From an uncultured Collinsella sp. (GTDB lineage: Bacteria > Actinomycetota > Coriobacteriia > Coriobacteriales > Coriobacteriaceae), in contig URSO01000036.1 of assembly GCA_900550415.1 (NCBI GenBank), positions 1-21,743 of the forward strand: a DNA stretch of 21,743 bases, read 5' to 3'. Each line of letters opens with the position of its first letter. Within the stretch, counting starts at the first letter, position 1. The position numbers were made by a program, and so were the translations under genes. The notes below the pieces were generated by a model. It saw nothing but the letters and a program-made list of their open reading frames with translations, did not search any database and was not told the origin of the DNA. Positions 9,575 through 16,492 of the stretch are shown here, one piece after another.

Positions 9575-9622
9575 CGTTTGCCCAGATAAAACCTACCAAA
9601 ATAAACCTGTCCCTTTTTGGCA
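9575..9622 (-). repeat. Dispersed 48-base intergenic repeat, copy 1
   Basis: Positions 9575-9622 are the reverse complement of 13333-13380 with a single difference in 48 bases. Within each copy CCAAAA and TTTTGG arms around AAACCTGTCCC can form a hairpin. Both copies lie in gaps between unrelated genes, which points to a dispersed chromosomal repeat. Confidence 0.85.
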
Positions 9623-9643
9623 GGTTTCGGGGTGACAAGGGAC

Positions 9644-9672
9644 TTGCACTTTAGCTTGCGACAGCGGATAAT
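9644..9672 (+). promoter_or_regulatory. Candidate promoter of the DAHP synthase gene
   Basis: A GATAAT -10 box (9667-9672, five of six consensus positions) lies 17 bases after a weak TTGCAC -35 box (9644-9649). Transcription would start near 9679, giving a leader of about 48 bases, too short for a peptide attenuator. No riboswitch or TrpR-like palindrome is seen. Confidence 0.4.
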
Positions 9673-9726
9673 GCCGAGCACTCGACAATACGCCTATTGC
9701 TCTTTCTATAGATTGAGGAGGCCCCT

Positions 9727-10758
9727 ATGGCCATGGAATTCAAACGCAAGTTGCCGATCCCCATGGAGATCCGCGAGGAAATGCCGCTTTCTGCCGAGCT
9801 TTCCGGCAAAAAGCAAGCATTCGATGCCGAGGTCGCCAAAGTCTTTACCGGCGAGGATGCACGCAAGGTGCTCATCATCGGCCCGTGCTCTGCCGACCGC
9901 GAGGACTCGGTGCTTGAGTACATGAACCGCCTTGCCAAAACCGCCGAGGAGGTCAAGGACAAGCTCATCATCATTCCGCGCGTCTACACCAACAAGCCGC
10001 GCACTAAGGGCACCGGTTACAAGGGTCTGCTGCACAACCCCGATCCCGAGGCACCCGATGACCTGCTCGAAGGCGTCAAGGCCATCCGCCACATGCACCT
10101 GCGCGTCATCGAGGAGACGGGCTTCTTCACCGCCGACGAGATGCTCTACCCCTCCAACTATCAGTACCTCGTTGACCTGCTGAGCTATGTTGCCGTGGGC
10201 GCACGCTCGGTCGAAAACCAGGAGCATCGCCTGGTGTCGAGCGGCATTTCGGTACCCGTCGGCATGAAGAACCCCACCGCCGGTTCCACCACCGTCATGC
10301 TCAACTCTATTTACGCCGCGCAGGCGCACCAGAGCTTCATCTTCCGCAACTGGGAGGTCGAGTGCGACGGCAACCCGCTCGCGCACGCCGTTATGCGTGG
10401 CTACATCGGTCTCGACGGTCGTACCTACCCCAATTACCACTACGAGCACCTGGAGCGCCTGGCCGAGCGCTACACCGAGCATGCCGGTTACGCCAACCCG
10501 GCGGCGGTCATCGACTGCAACCACGACAACTCGGGCAAGCGCCCGCTGGAGCAGTACCGCATTTGCAAGGAGGTGCTCGACAGCTGCCGCCGCAACGAGT
10601 CTATCTCCAAGCTGGTCAAGGGCTTTATGATCGAGTCCTACCTTGAGGACGGCAACCAGCCGGTTGACGGCGGCGTCTTTGGCAAGTCGATCACCGACCC
10701 ATGCCTGGGCTGGGAAAAGACCGACTATCTGATCCACGAGATCGCAGAGCGTATTTAG
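9727..10758 (+). CDS. aroG: 3-deoxy-7-phosphoheptulonate (DAHP) synthase, class I
   Basis: DAHP synthase condenses phosphoenolpyruvate with erythrose 4-phosphate, the first step of the shikimate pathway to Phe, Tyr and Trp, in the cytoplasm. The 343 residues match the class I alpha (AroF/AroG/AroH) family in length and motifs. These are IIGPCSADR with the metal-binding Cys54, a KPRTKGTGYKGLLHNPDP phosphate-binding segment, SVENQEHRLVSSGISVPVGMK and NPTAGSTT. Near the C-terminus come CNHDNSGKRP and the ends of the barrel (GFMIESYLEDGNQ, SITDPCLGW). The ATG at 9727 has an ideal GAGGAGG site five bases upstream; an ATG two codons later is less well placed. The gene stands alone between terminators. 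Which aromatic amino acid inhibits it cannot be read, so the letter in the symbol is provisional. Confidence 0.96.
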   Translation: MAMEFKRKLPIPMEIREEMPLSAELSGKKQAFDAEVAKVFTGEDARKVLIIGPCSADREDSVLEYMNRLAKTAEEVKDKLIIIPRVYTNKPRTKGTGYKGLLHNPDPEAPDDLLEGVKAIRHMHLRVIEETGFFTADEMLYPSNYQYLVDLLSYVAVGARSVENQEHRLVSSGISVPVGMKNPTAGSTTVMLNSIYAAQAHQSFIFRNWEVECDGNPLAHAVMRGYIGLDGRTYPNYHYEHLERLAERYTEHAGYANPAAVIDCNHDNSGKRPLEQYRICKEVLDSCRRNESISKLVKGFMIESYLEDGNQPVDGGVFGKSITDPCLGWEKTDYLIHEIAERI

Positions 10759-10797
10759 TTACGCGAGCCGCATTTGGACAATCTGACGTTCAACTTC

Positions 10798-10830
10798 AAG
10801 GGCGCGACCAGAAGGTCAGCGCCCTTTCGT
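10798..10830 (+). terminator. Terminator of the DAHP synthase gene
   Basis: AAGGGCGC (10798-10805) pairs with GCGCCCTT (10819-10826) and an inner GACC/GGTC stem closes an AGAA loop with one bulged base. A short T-rich tail (TCGTTTCG) follows, about 40 bases after the stop. Confidence 0.75.
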
Positions 10831-10868
10831 TTCGCGTCACCTTGCCATACCAGGGCCCCTCTCGCTCA

Positions 10869-10882
10869 TATGACCCAATCCA
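10869..10882 (+). repeat. Subterminal inverted repeat of the IS1111-type element (transposase 3' side)
   Basis: TATGACCCAATCCA is the exact reverse complement of 12379-12392. It lies two bases inside the inferred CT core. Confidence 0.9.
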
Positions 10883-10884
10883 CT

Positions 10885-11146
10885 GTCAAGGGCCACAATG
10901 GCCCCGCCGACCGCTTGCAATCGGTCGGCGGGGCCTGCCGTTAAACCCGTCCCGGTCCGCCCCCGGCATGTCATCGACGCCTTCGGCTCAGTCTCATATC
11001 CGCGGATACCGCTCCGGCGGCCCGCAATCCTCTCCTTCGGCGGGGTTCCCCAAGTCTGTCGACGCGAATGCGGCGGCCGCCGCGCGCACAGCGAGAACGG
11101 GGGTGTCCCCGAAGGCTGCCCGGCTCGCCGGGACGGGGGCTTATGT
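10885..11146 (-). ncRNA. Candidate bridge (seek) RNA of the IS1111-type element
   Basis: This non-coding region lies between the transposase stop and the element end, where IS1111-group elements encode their guide RNA. Read on the minus strand, CCUUCGG (11115-11109) pairs with CCGAAGG (11040-11034), and CCCC pairs with GGGG further in. They enclose an internal loop capped by a GC hairpin. One side of the loop has UCUCGCU (11096-11090), identical to the plus-strand flank at 10860-10866 ending in the CT core. The other side has GACAGAC (11060-11054), the complement of the flank just beyond the other core (12399-12405). Further on, AUAUGAGAC (10999-10991) equals the circle junction across the core. 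The matches are seen; the guide role follows from the known IS110 bridge-RNA mechanism and is inference. A second donor guide could not be identified. Confidence 0.6.
10900..10935 (-). terminator. Perfect 14-bp GC hairpin near the end of the IS non-coding region
   Basis: GGCCCCGCCGACCG (10900-10913) pairs with CGGTCGGCGGGGCC (10922-10935) around an 8-base loop. It follows the candidate guide loops and could define the 3' end of the RNA. There is no T-run on the minus strand, so the terminator role is tentative. Confidence 0.4.
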
Positions 11147-12268
11147 CTATTCCGCGCCCTCCCGGCACATCGTGCCGAGGGCCCACAGCCACCTCACGAG
11201 CTCGGCGGCGGTGGCGGCGTTCGCCTTCGCCTGGGGCATGCCCCTCTCGAGCATCCCCTCGCGTCGCCGGAGCAGGCGCTCGGACCCCTTCCTCCCGTGC
11301 ATCCTTATCTCGAGCGGGACTCCGGAGCCCTTGGGCATCAGCTTGGGCTGGTGCCCGGCCTGGGCATAGCACCAGGACCCCTCGACAGCCAGCTTCCTGA
11401 CGAGCGCGTTGCCGGCCCCGCTGATTCCGCCGAGGCGCACGGAGTCCGCGCTCGACCTCTGCTTCGGGGCGAGGCCGAAGTAGGACGTCACCTGCCTGCC
11501 GGAGCGGAACCTCGAGAAGTCGCCGACCTCGGACGCGAAGGCGGCGGCGAGCGCGAACCCGCACCCCTTGATCGACTGGAGCGCCTCGACCTCGGCCGAG
11601 AGGGGGCCCGCCGCGACGGCGGCCCTGTATTCGGCGAGGAGGGCCTCCCTCGTCTCGTCGGCCGCCTCGACCTCGTTCCTCAGCGCCGCAAGCGCCCGGA
11701 TGCCGCCGTCGTCGGCGGGGTGTATGCCGTCGAGCCACCTGAGGAAGCCGTACGTCCAGTACTTCCGGGGGTTGCCGGCCGGCGTCGTGCCGCCGTAGAC
11801 ATAGCCGCGGCGGGCTAGGAACGCCAGGAGCCGCTGCTTCGCCGCCGCGAGCCTCGCGGTCGCGGCGTCGTGGGCGGCGGCGAGGTCCCTGAGCCCCTCG
11901 ATCTCGGGGGACGGCACCCATACCGGGGTGACGTCGTGCGACAGTATCGCCTTGGCCATCCTGGCCGCGTCGTTGCGGTCGTTCTTGGACGAGAGGTCGG
12001 CAGCCGACCTCGGGACCTTGGAGACGGCCGCGACGACGCAGTCGACGCCGAGCCCGGAGAGCTCCCTTTGCGGGGCGAAGCCGAGGTAGCCGCTCTCGTA
12101 GGCGGCGAGCGACGGGCCGGGGAAGCCCGACATCCACTCCGCGACCTCGCCCCAGGGGTTGCCGCGGAACCTCCTCGTCACGGCCTCGCCCGTCTCCGCG
12201 TCGAGCGCGCAGACGGTGGTGGACCTGAGGTGTACGTCCATTCCGAAGGCGGTAGAATATCTAGGCAC
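11147..12268 (-). CDS. IS110-family (IS1111 group) transposase, intact
   Basis: The 373-residue protein has the RuvC-like DEDD domain at the N-terminus: Asp11 in FGMDVH, Glu58 in AAYESGYLGF, and Asp97/Asp100 in SSKNDRNDAARMAKA. The C-terminal Transposase_20 domain follows, with IKGCGFALAAAFASEVGDF (about 233-251) and the serine region SYFGLAPKQRSSADSVRLGG with GISGAGNALVRK. IS110 recombinases cut and join DNA through a composite of the DEDD site and this serine, guided by an element-encoded bridge RNA. The start is taken as GTG at 12268, five bases after a GGGAGG site; it immediately precedes the conserved N-terminal strand. No stop or frameshift is seen, unlike the first element in the window. 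The two transposases are clearly different sequences and not copies of one element. Confidence 0.93.
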   Translation of the reverse strand: MPRYSTAFGMDVHLRSTTVCALDAETGEAVTRRFRGNPWGEVAEWMSGFPGPSLAAYESGYLGFAPQRELSGLGVDCVVAAVSKVPRSAADLSSKNDRNDAARMAKAILSHDVTPVWVPSPEIEGLRDLAAAHDAATARLAAAKQRLLAFLARRGYVYGGTTPAGNPRKYWTYGFLRWLDGIHPADDGGIRALAALRNEVEAADETREALLAEYRAAVAAGPLSAEVEALQSIKGCGFALAAAFASEVGDFSRFRSGRQVTSYFGLAPKQRSSADSVRLGGISGAGNALVRKLAVEGSWCYAQAGHQPKLMPKGSGVPLEIRMHGRKGSERLLRRREGMLERGMPQAKANAATAAELVRWLWALGTMCREGAE

Positions 12269-12378
12269 GGGAGCCTCCCAACCTCGTTGCGGCGCGGCTG
12301 CGCCTCTGGCACTTCAACAACATTGTCGCAGCCCCGACCCGCGGTCACGAGCGGGGGCTCCTGTCGTTTCCGTGCCCC

Positions 12379-12392
12379 TGGATTGGGTCATA
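12379..12392 (+). repeat. Subterminal inverted repeat of the IS1111-type element (transposase 5' side)
   Basis: TGGATTGGGTCATA is the exact reverse complement of 10869-10882. Four further bases (GTGT) separate it from the inferred CT core at 12397-12398. Confidence 0.9.
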
Positions 12393-12398
12393 GTGTCT

Positions 12399-12615
12399 GT
12401 CTGTCCTCTACCTGCGGCGTTATCTTGCTCCGGGGTAGTCGTTGGGGACGCTCTTGTTTGACTAGTCGTTTAAGAACGTCCCCAAATGACTATCCTCGTG
12501 ATCCCTTTTCCTCCGTCCCCGAGGGATCGGGGCTCGCCTGCCGAATGATTGATGCGGCCGCCCTGCGTCCATGTCACACTCAGAGGTGGCCTGACCCAAC
12601 TTGGAAGGAGCCTTC
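12399..12615. other. Gap between the IS element and the acetyltransferase gene
   Basis: Together with the 5' non-coding end of the IS (12269-12396) this makes a stretch of 347 bases without a gene. The IS part is GC-rich and holds the inverted repeat. The chromosomal part holds a terminator-like inverted repeat (12437-12493) and the acetyltransferase's ribosome site. No clear promoter is seen. Confidence 0.5.
12437..12493. terminator. Imperfect long inverted repeat, possible bidirectional terminator
   Basis: TAGTCGTTGGGGACGCTCTT (12437-12456) pairs with 12473-12493, which begins AAGAACGTCCCCAAATG. The core GGGGACG/CGTCCCC and outer TAGTC/GACTA stems are perfect. The 16-base loop also repeats GACTAGTC. 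No proper T-run follows. The sequence could also be a dispersed repeat. Confidence 0.45.
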
Positions 12616-13266
12616 ATGAGCCTTGACAACGTAACCCTGCGCGCCGCCACGCTCGACGACCTGACCGGCATCGCTGCCATCTACAACCAGCTGTGGTGCA
12701 ACACGCTGCGCAACCGCGGCGACGTCGAAGCTGCCGATTTCTGCGCGCGCTTTAACATCGCTATGCAGCTGCAACGCTCACCTATCGCGCTTGTCGCCGA
12801 GGCCGAGGGCCGCATTATCGCCGCCTGCTGCATCGGCATCTTCGAGGACGGCAAGCCGCGCACCAACCCCACGTGGGAGTCCTGCTACAACGAGATGCTC
12901 GCCCAGGCAACCGAAATGGCAAAGGCTGCCGACGCCAAGCTCGAGGGCTCGCTCTTCGGCGACAGTCGCGAAAAGGCCACGGCGGATCGCTTTGCCGCCA
13001 CAGGCAACGAGTATGCCCAGGGCCAGCTCAACCTGATCATCATCGTGCCCGAGTGGCAGGGCAAGGGACTCGGCCGCGAGCTCATCGACCTTGCGCGCGC
13101 CGAACTCGCCAAAGCCGGGTGCACCAAGTTCTTCCTGATGAGCGACTGCAACTCTGACTGGCAGTTCTACGAGCACCTCAACATGAAGCGCATCCTAGAG
13201 GATCACAGCCAAGACACCGGCGACGGCTTTATCGTCTACATGTACGGAGGCGACACGCAGGATTAG
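12616..13266 (+). CDS. GNAT-family N-acetyltransferase
   Basis: This 216-residue protein fits the GNAT fold. The N-terminal VTLRAATLDDLTGIAAIYNQ strand-helix is followed by the central strand LNLIIIVPEWQGKGLGRELI (139-158). There the Q148-G-K-G-L-G153 pattern forms the pyrophosphate-binding loop for acetyl-CoA. The C-terminal KFFLMSDCNSDWQFYEHLNM segment is typical too. It transfers an acetyl group to an amine in the cytoplasm; the substrate is not evident. The insert between residues 80 and 135 is longer than in minimal family members. The ATG at 12616 has AAGGAG five bases upstream; an upstream TTG at 12601 would put the ribosome site inside the gene and is rejected. It stands alone, with the IS on one side and a repeat-rich gap on the other. 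Confidence 0.9.
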   Translation: MSLDNVTLRAATLDDLTGIAAIYNQLWCNTLRNRGDVEAADFCARFNIAMQLQRSPIALVAEAEGRIIAACCIGIFEDGKPRTNPTWESCYNEMLAQATEMAKAADAKLEGSLFGDSREKATADRFAATGNEYAQGQLNLIIIVPEWQGKGLGRELIDLARAELAKAGCTKFFLMSDCNSDWQFYEHLNMKRILEDHSQDTGDGFIVYMYGGDTQD

Positions 13267-13332
13267 CCTGAGTGCCGCCTCATGGGCTTTCTCCAAAACA
13301 GCCCAAACCAATCAGCCACGCCAAAAGGGACA

Positions 13333-13380
13333 TGCCAAAAAGGGACAGGTTTATTTTGGCAGGTTTTATCTGGGCAAACG
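13333..13380 (+). repeat. Dispersed 48-base intergenic repeat, copy 2
   Basis: This copy starts TGCCAAAAAGGGACAGG and ends ATCTGGGCAAACG. It is the reverse complement of 9575-9622 with one mismatch. A truncated partial unit (GCCAAAAGGGACA, from 13319) precedes it. Confidence 0.85.
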
Positions 13381-13436
13381 CCAACCGCCGTGAGGAGAGC
13401 TGCTTGCCCTTGCGGCGGCCTTCTCGCCGAAAAACC

Positions 13437-13555
13437 AAGTGAGTAGACCTTTTGCAGGAGGCCGAGCACACTCCAAAACGCCACAGCTCTGACCTGCGGT
13501 TTTATTTAGCGTTTGTCGCGGTGTGCTCGACAGATCCAAAAAAGCCTACTCACTT
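13437..13555. repeat. 119-base nested palindrome (structured element or MITE)
   Basis: Three inverted pairs nest inside each other: AAGTGAGTAG (13437-13446) with CTACTCACTT (13546-13555), CGAGCACAC (13463-13471) with GTGTGCTCG (13521-13529), and AAACGC (13476-13481) with GCGTTT (13509-13514). A TTTT/AAAA pairing lies between the first two. The result is one long imperfect hairpin with a loop of about 27 bases. It does not fit a simple terminator and no known riboswitch was recognised. Confidence 0.65.
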
Positions 13556-13579
13556 GCATCTGAGGCGCACCGGATCGGC

Positions 13580-13617
13580 AAAAAACCGCCGCGAAAGGGG
13601 TCCGATCCTCTTCGCGG
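13580..13617 (-). terminator. Intrinsic terminator of the DUF4143 ATPase gene
   Basis: On the minus strand CCGCGAA (13617-13611) pairs with TTCGCGG (13595-13589), with a GC-rich inner stem, and is followed after three bases by TTTTTT (13585-13580). It lies about 24 bases past the stop codon. Confidence 0.8.
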
Positions 13618-13640
13618 CAGTTGTTAATACGCCGAACTTG

Positions 13641-14810
13641 TTATCGCAAAAGCCAATCACGCGCCGAGACCACGCTACAGTCTTTCGACTCATACGTTGA
13701 ATCCACGCGGGCCACAACATAGCGCGCATCTTTTGCAATGTCGATCTCATCGCATACAGCCTGTAAATGGCGGGCGTACTTATCGTGATACGTTCTGGAT
13801 GATTTTATTTCGATAGCCTTGGGACTCCCTGAGTTTGTGCAGTCGAGCAAATCGATTTCTCGCTTGCCGTCGTCCCTATAGAAATACAACTCGGGATTCT
13901 CGCCCACGTTGAGATGGCTCTTCGCCGTTTCGGAAACGATGAGGTTTTCGAAAACTGCCCCCAGATAAGGGCTCTCCAAAAGTTGCTCCAGTGATCCAAT
14001 TTTGAGCAAGTAGCAGAGCAGCCCCGTGTCGTAAAAATAAAGCTTGGGCGTTTTAGTCAAACGTTTCCTGGCATTTGCATAATAGGGCTGCAGTGAAAAC
14101 GTCAGGTAGCTCTGCTCCAGAATAGACAACCAGCTTTTAATGGTCGATACGTTCACACCCGTATCTCGAGAAAGCGAAGATATATTAATGAGAGCACCGG
14201 CGCTCTGGGCAATTATGGACAGAAACTTATGAAACTCCGCTTTATTGCGCACGTCAAGCAAGCCCACAACATCGCGCTCAACATAGGTATCAATATAGCT
14301 GGGGAAATAAACCGAGGACGGCATTCCGGCGGAACGCAGGCGAGGGTATCCCCCTTCGAGCGCAAACAAATCCACTTCCAACTGCCCCTGCTGGCCCCTC
14401 TCCGCTTCTCGAAACGAAAATGGCAGCAATTTTAAGATCCCGACTCGCCCGGCAAGAGACTGGCCGATGCTTTTCATCATCAAAAAGTTTTGCGATCCCG
14501 TAAGGATGTATTGACCGGCGTCTCCCCGCTCATCCGAAACAACCTGGATCATCGAGAACAAATCCGGGGCGTATTGCGCCTCATCGATGATGAGTCCGCC
14601 CTTTCGGTTGCGGATAAAACTCACCGGATCCTCCAAGGCCGCGCGCCTCGTTTGGGGGTCCTCAAGCGTGACATAGGAATAGTCGGGAAAGGCATGCCTA
14701 ACCAGCGTAGACTTACCGCTCTGCCTAGGCCCCGTCAACGACACAACAGGAAACCAACCCGCCATGCGAATGAGCAACTCATGCAAATCCCTGATAATGT
14801 ACTCGGCCAT
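13641..14810 (-). CDS. AAA-type ATPase with DUF4143 domain
   Basis: The 389-residue protein starts with an AAA_14 ATPase domain: Walker A GPRQSGKST (27-35), Walker B GLIIDEAQ (72-79) and a sensor segment YILTGSQNF (101-109). Then comes a linker containing a winged-helix-like stretch (ISSLSRDTGVNVSTIKSWLS). The C-terminal DUF4143 domain has the pattern Asp320, Glu334-x-Lys336 (EIDLL...AIEIKSS) of a PD-(D/E)XK nuclease fold. These proteins are widespread in gut bacteria, often as single mobile-like genes; their role is unknown. The ATG at 14810, behind AAGGGG, is preferred. An ATG 25 codons upstream would start inside the tandem repeats and adds residues foreign to the family. The G+C content is lower than in neighbouring genes, which suggests it was acquired. 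It has its own terminator. Confidence 0.9.
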   Translation of the reverse strand: MAEYIIRDLHELLIRMAGWFPVVSLTGPRQSGKSTLVRHAFPDYSYVTLEDPQTRRAALEDPVSFIRNRKGGLIIDEAQYAPDLFSMIQVVSDERGDAGQYILTGSQNFLMMKSIGQSLAGRVGILKLLPFSFREAERGQQGQLEVDLFALEGGYPRLRSAGMPSSVYFPSYIDTYVERDVVGLLDVRNKAEFHKFLSIIAQSAGALINISSLSRDTGVNVSTIKSWLSILEQSYLTFSLQPYYANARKRLTKTPKLYFYDTGLLCYLLKIGSLEQLLESPYLGAVFENLIVSETAKSHLNVGENPELYFYRDDGKREIDLLDCTNSGSPKAIEIKSSRTYHDKYARHLQAVCDEIDIAKDARYVVARVDSTYESKDCSVVSARDWLLR

Positions 14811-14835
14811 ATCAACGCCCCTTATAACGCTGTTA

Positions 14836-14927
14836 CCATAATCGTATAGTATCATTTGCCATAATCTTGCAGTAGCGTTTTCCATAATCTTGTAGTAGTG
14901 TTTTCCACAATCTTATAGTAGCCCAGT
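14836..14927 (-). repeat. Four 23-bp tandem repeats upstream of the DUF4143 ATPase gene
   Basis: The units start at 14836, 14859, 14882 and 14905, each 23 bases long, with the shared core CCATAATCTTGTAGTAG and small differences. They end 26 bases before the ATPase start codon on its upstream side. The length is two DNA helical turns, and 23 is not a multiple of three, so they are not a coding repeat. They look like iteron-type protein-binding sites for control of this gene, perhaps by its own product. They are direct, contiguous and without spacers, so not CRISPR. Confidence 0.9.
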
Positions 14928-14975
14928 TCAAAAACGTTATTTATAGAGCCGAAATCTCAGACCCTAAATAACAAT

Positions 14976-15012
14976 AGCCACCACAATGGGAACTGTCCCC
15001 ATTGTGGTGGCT
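14976..15012 (-). terminator. Perfect 15-bp hairpin after the MATE gene, likely terminator
   Basis: AGCCACCACAATGGG (14976-14990) pairs perfectly with CCCATTGTGGTGGCT (14998-15012) around a 7-base loop. Read on the minus strand it is followed by a T-rich tail (ATTGTTATTT) and lies 50 bases past the MATE stop codon. Confidence 0.7.
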
Positions 15013-15061
15013 TGCAGGCGAGTTGACTTATTCGACTATCGCGGGCCGGCCGTGTCCGAGT

Positions 15062-16438
15062 CTAGAGCGTGGCAAGTCGCTTGGATTCGCGGACGGCGAG
15101 GGCGATGGAGATAAGACCAGTGATGGCGTCAGCCGCCACCAAGGCAAACCAGACACCCTGAACGCCCATCATGTTGCCAAGCAGGTACATAAGCGGCACG
15201 GAGCAGATCACGTAGCGGAGCAGACCGGTGAACGTGGCGATACCCACCTTCTCAACCGCCTGGAAGTACATCGACATGGTCATGGCAAGATAGCCCAGAG
15301 CCACGGCCAGGATAACGATGCGCGTGGCGTTGGCGGCAACCTCGACGAGCGCCGGGTCGCTACCAGCAAAAAAGGCGCAGACCGGCGTTGCGGCCACCCA
15401 TAGCACAGCAGACACCGCAGCAAGCGTCACGACCTGGTACTTAAGCGTGCAGGAGAGTGTTTCCTTGAGGCGCGCCCACGCCTTGGCGCCGGCGTTGAAG
15501 GCGGCAATGGGCTGCAGGCCGTACGAGAAGCACTGGGCGACCATCATGGTAATGTAGAGGATGTAGCCGTTGATCACACCAAAGGCCGCGATGTAGAGCG
15601 AACCCATGTCGCCGCCGAGCTGGCCAAGCAACGAGTTGGCAACGGTGTTGAAGATGAACGTGGCAGCTTGCACCAAAAAGAACGGGAAACCAATCTTGAT
15701 GATCTGGCCGCAGATGGCCATGTCGAGTTTGAGGTCGGCGGCGCTGATCTGGAGCTGCGACTTCTTACCGCCGATGAACCAGAAGATACCGATGGCCCAG
15801 ATACCGATGGAAAGACCGTAGTACACGCCAGCTCCCATAACGCCAAGCTTGAGCACAAACGTGGAAAGCGCAAGCCAGCAGATAGCGACGATGGCAGACA
15901 CGGTCATGAGGTTGGCCTGGATCTGAACCTTCTCGTCCACACGCATGACGGCGGTGACCATCTGACCAATGACCGTGAGCGGTAGCAGCACGGAGAAGGT
16001 GCGCACGCCGGCAACGGTATCGGCCATGATGTCGGGCGTGGCGCCGAAGAATGCGCAGATGGGCTCGGTAAACACAGCCATCACCACAGCAAGCAGCACA
16101 CTCACAATCGTGGTAAGCCAAAAACCCTGGCTAAACGCCTTGCTGGCGCCCTTAATGTCGCCGGCACCCAAAAGGTTGCCCACCACGGCGGGCACGCCGG
16201 TGCCAAACAGGTTGCCAAAGGCCAGGTTAATGTACTCGACCGACATGATGATCGAGACACAGGCCAGGCCGTGTGCGCCCAGGCCCCAACCCATCACGAG
16301 GCCCTCAAGGACCACCATGATAATCTGGGCGAGCATACCCTGGCCGGTGATGATGGTGTACTTGCGCACCAGGCCGGGAATCGGCTGCGAGGCAAGCTCA
16401 CGCTCCTCCTCAACAGCGGCGGTTGCTTCTTCTGCCAT
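15062..16438 (-). CDS. MATE-family multidrug/metabolite efflux transporter
   Basis: The 458-residue membrane protein has about 12 hydrophobic segments arranged as two halves, as in the MATE (NorM/DinF) family. Characteristic pieces are GLVRKYTIITGQGMLAQIIM, NLAFGNLFGTGVPAVVGNLL with GAGD in the first half, and the related FSYGLQPIAAFNAGAKAW in the second half. MATE proteins export cationic drugs or metabolites in exchange for Na+ or H+. The start is the ATG at 16438 behind GGGGAGA; an in-frame extension of 19 codons (MPPIHSFIHSSIS) is encoded by an ATGA-rich stretch and is not protein-like. The gene lies 96 bases downstream of an amidohydrolase gene on the same strand, so product and enzyme may serve one pathway. 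Confidence 0.92.
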   Translation of the reverse strand: MAEEATAAVEEERELASQPIPGLVRKYTIITGQGMLAQIIMVVLEGLVMGWGLGAHGLACVSIIMSVEYINLAFGNLFGTGVPAVVGNLLGAGDIKGASKAFSQGFWLTTIVSVLLAVVMAVFTEPICAFFGATPDIMADTVAGVRTFSVLLPLTVIGQMVTAVMRVDEKVQIQANLMTVSAIVAICWLALSTFVLKLGVMGAGVYYGLSIGIWAIGIFWFIGGKKSQLQISAADLKLDMAICGQIIKIGFPFFLVQAATFIFNTVANSLLGQLGGDMGSLYIAAFGVINGYILYITMMVAQCFSYGLQPIAAFNAGAKAWARLKETLSCTLKYQVVTLAAVSAVLWVAATPVCAFFAGSDPALVEVAANATRIVILAVALGYLAMTMSMYFQAVEKVGIATFTGLLRYVICSVPLMYLLGNMMGVQGVWFALVAADAITGLISIALAVRESKRLATL

Positions 16439-16459
16439 TGTTCTCCCCTTTCCATGAGA

Positions 16460-16492
16460 GATTGATGAATGGATGAATGAATGGATGGGCGG
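16460..16492. repeat. Short ATGA/ATGG microsatellite in front of the MATE gene
   Basis: The bases around GATGAATGGATGAATGAATGG form a four-base repeat directly upstream of the MATE ribosome site. Slippage here would change only spacing, not the reading frame of the called protein. Confidence 0.6.

Larger units (their letters stand above)
10865..12396 (-). mobile_element. Complete IS110-family element of the IS1111 type, about 1.53 kb
   Basis: The element carries one intact transposase on the minus strand. It is flanked by 14-bp perfect inverted repeats (10869-10882 and 12379-12392) that lie just inside the ends, as is typical of the IS1111 group. Joining the ends at a CT core (10865-10866 on the left, 12397-12398 on the right) produces a circle junction containing GTCTCATAT. 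That 9-mer is found again inside the element's non-coding RNA region at 10991-10999, which independently supports these ends. The transposase is preceded by 128 and followed by about 280 non-coding bases, the IS1111 arrangement. Base composition is GC-richer than the host genes on both sides. The element appears intact and possibly active. Confidence 0.85.
13267..13640. other. Repeat-rich gap (374 bases) between the acetyltransferase and the DUF4143 ATPase
   Basis: No gene is supported here. The stretch holds the second 48-base repeat, a 119-base nested palindrome, and the terminator of the ATPase gene, each listed separately. Confidence 0.7.

Noticed and set aside
10898..12137. Long open frames on both strands across the second IS element (for example 10898-11818 plus, 10971-12137 minus)
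   Set aside because: They are by-products of very high G+C; only the 11147-12268 minus frame has IS110 motifs and a ribosome site.
14836..14927. CRISPR array
   Set aside because: The 23-bp units are contiguous with no spacers, only four in number, and there are no cas genes nearby.
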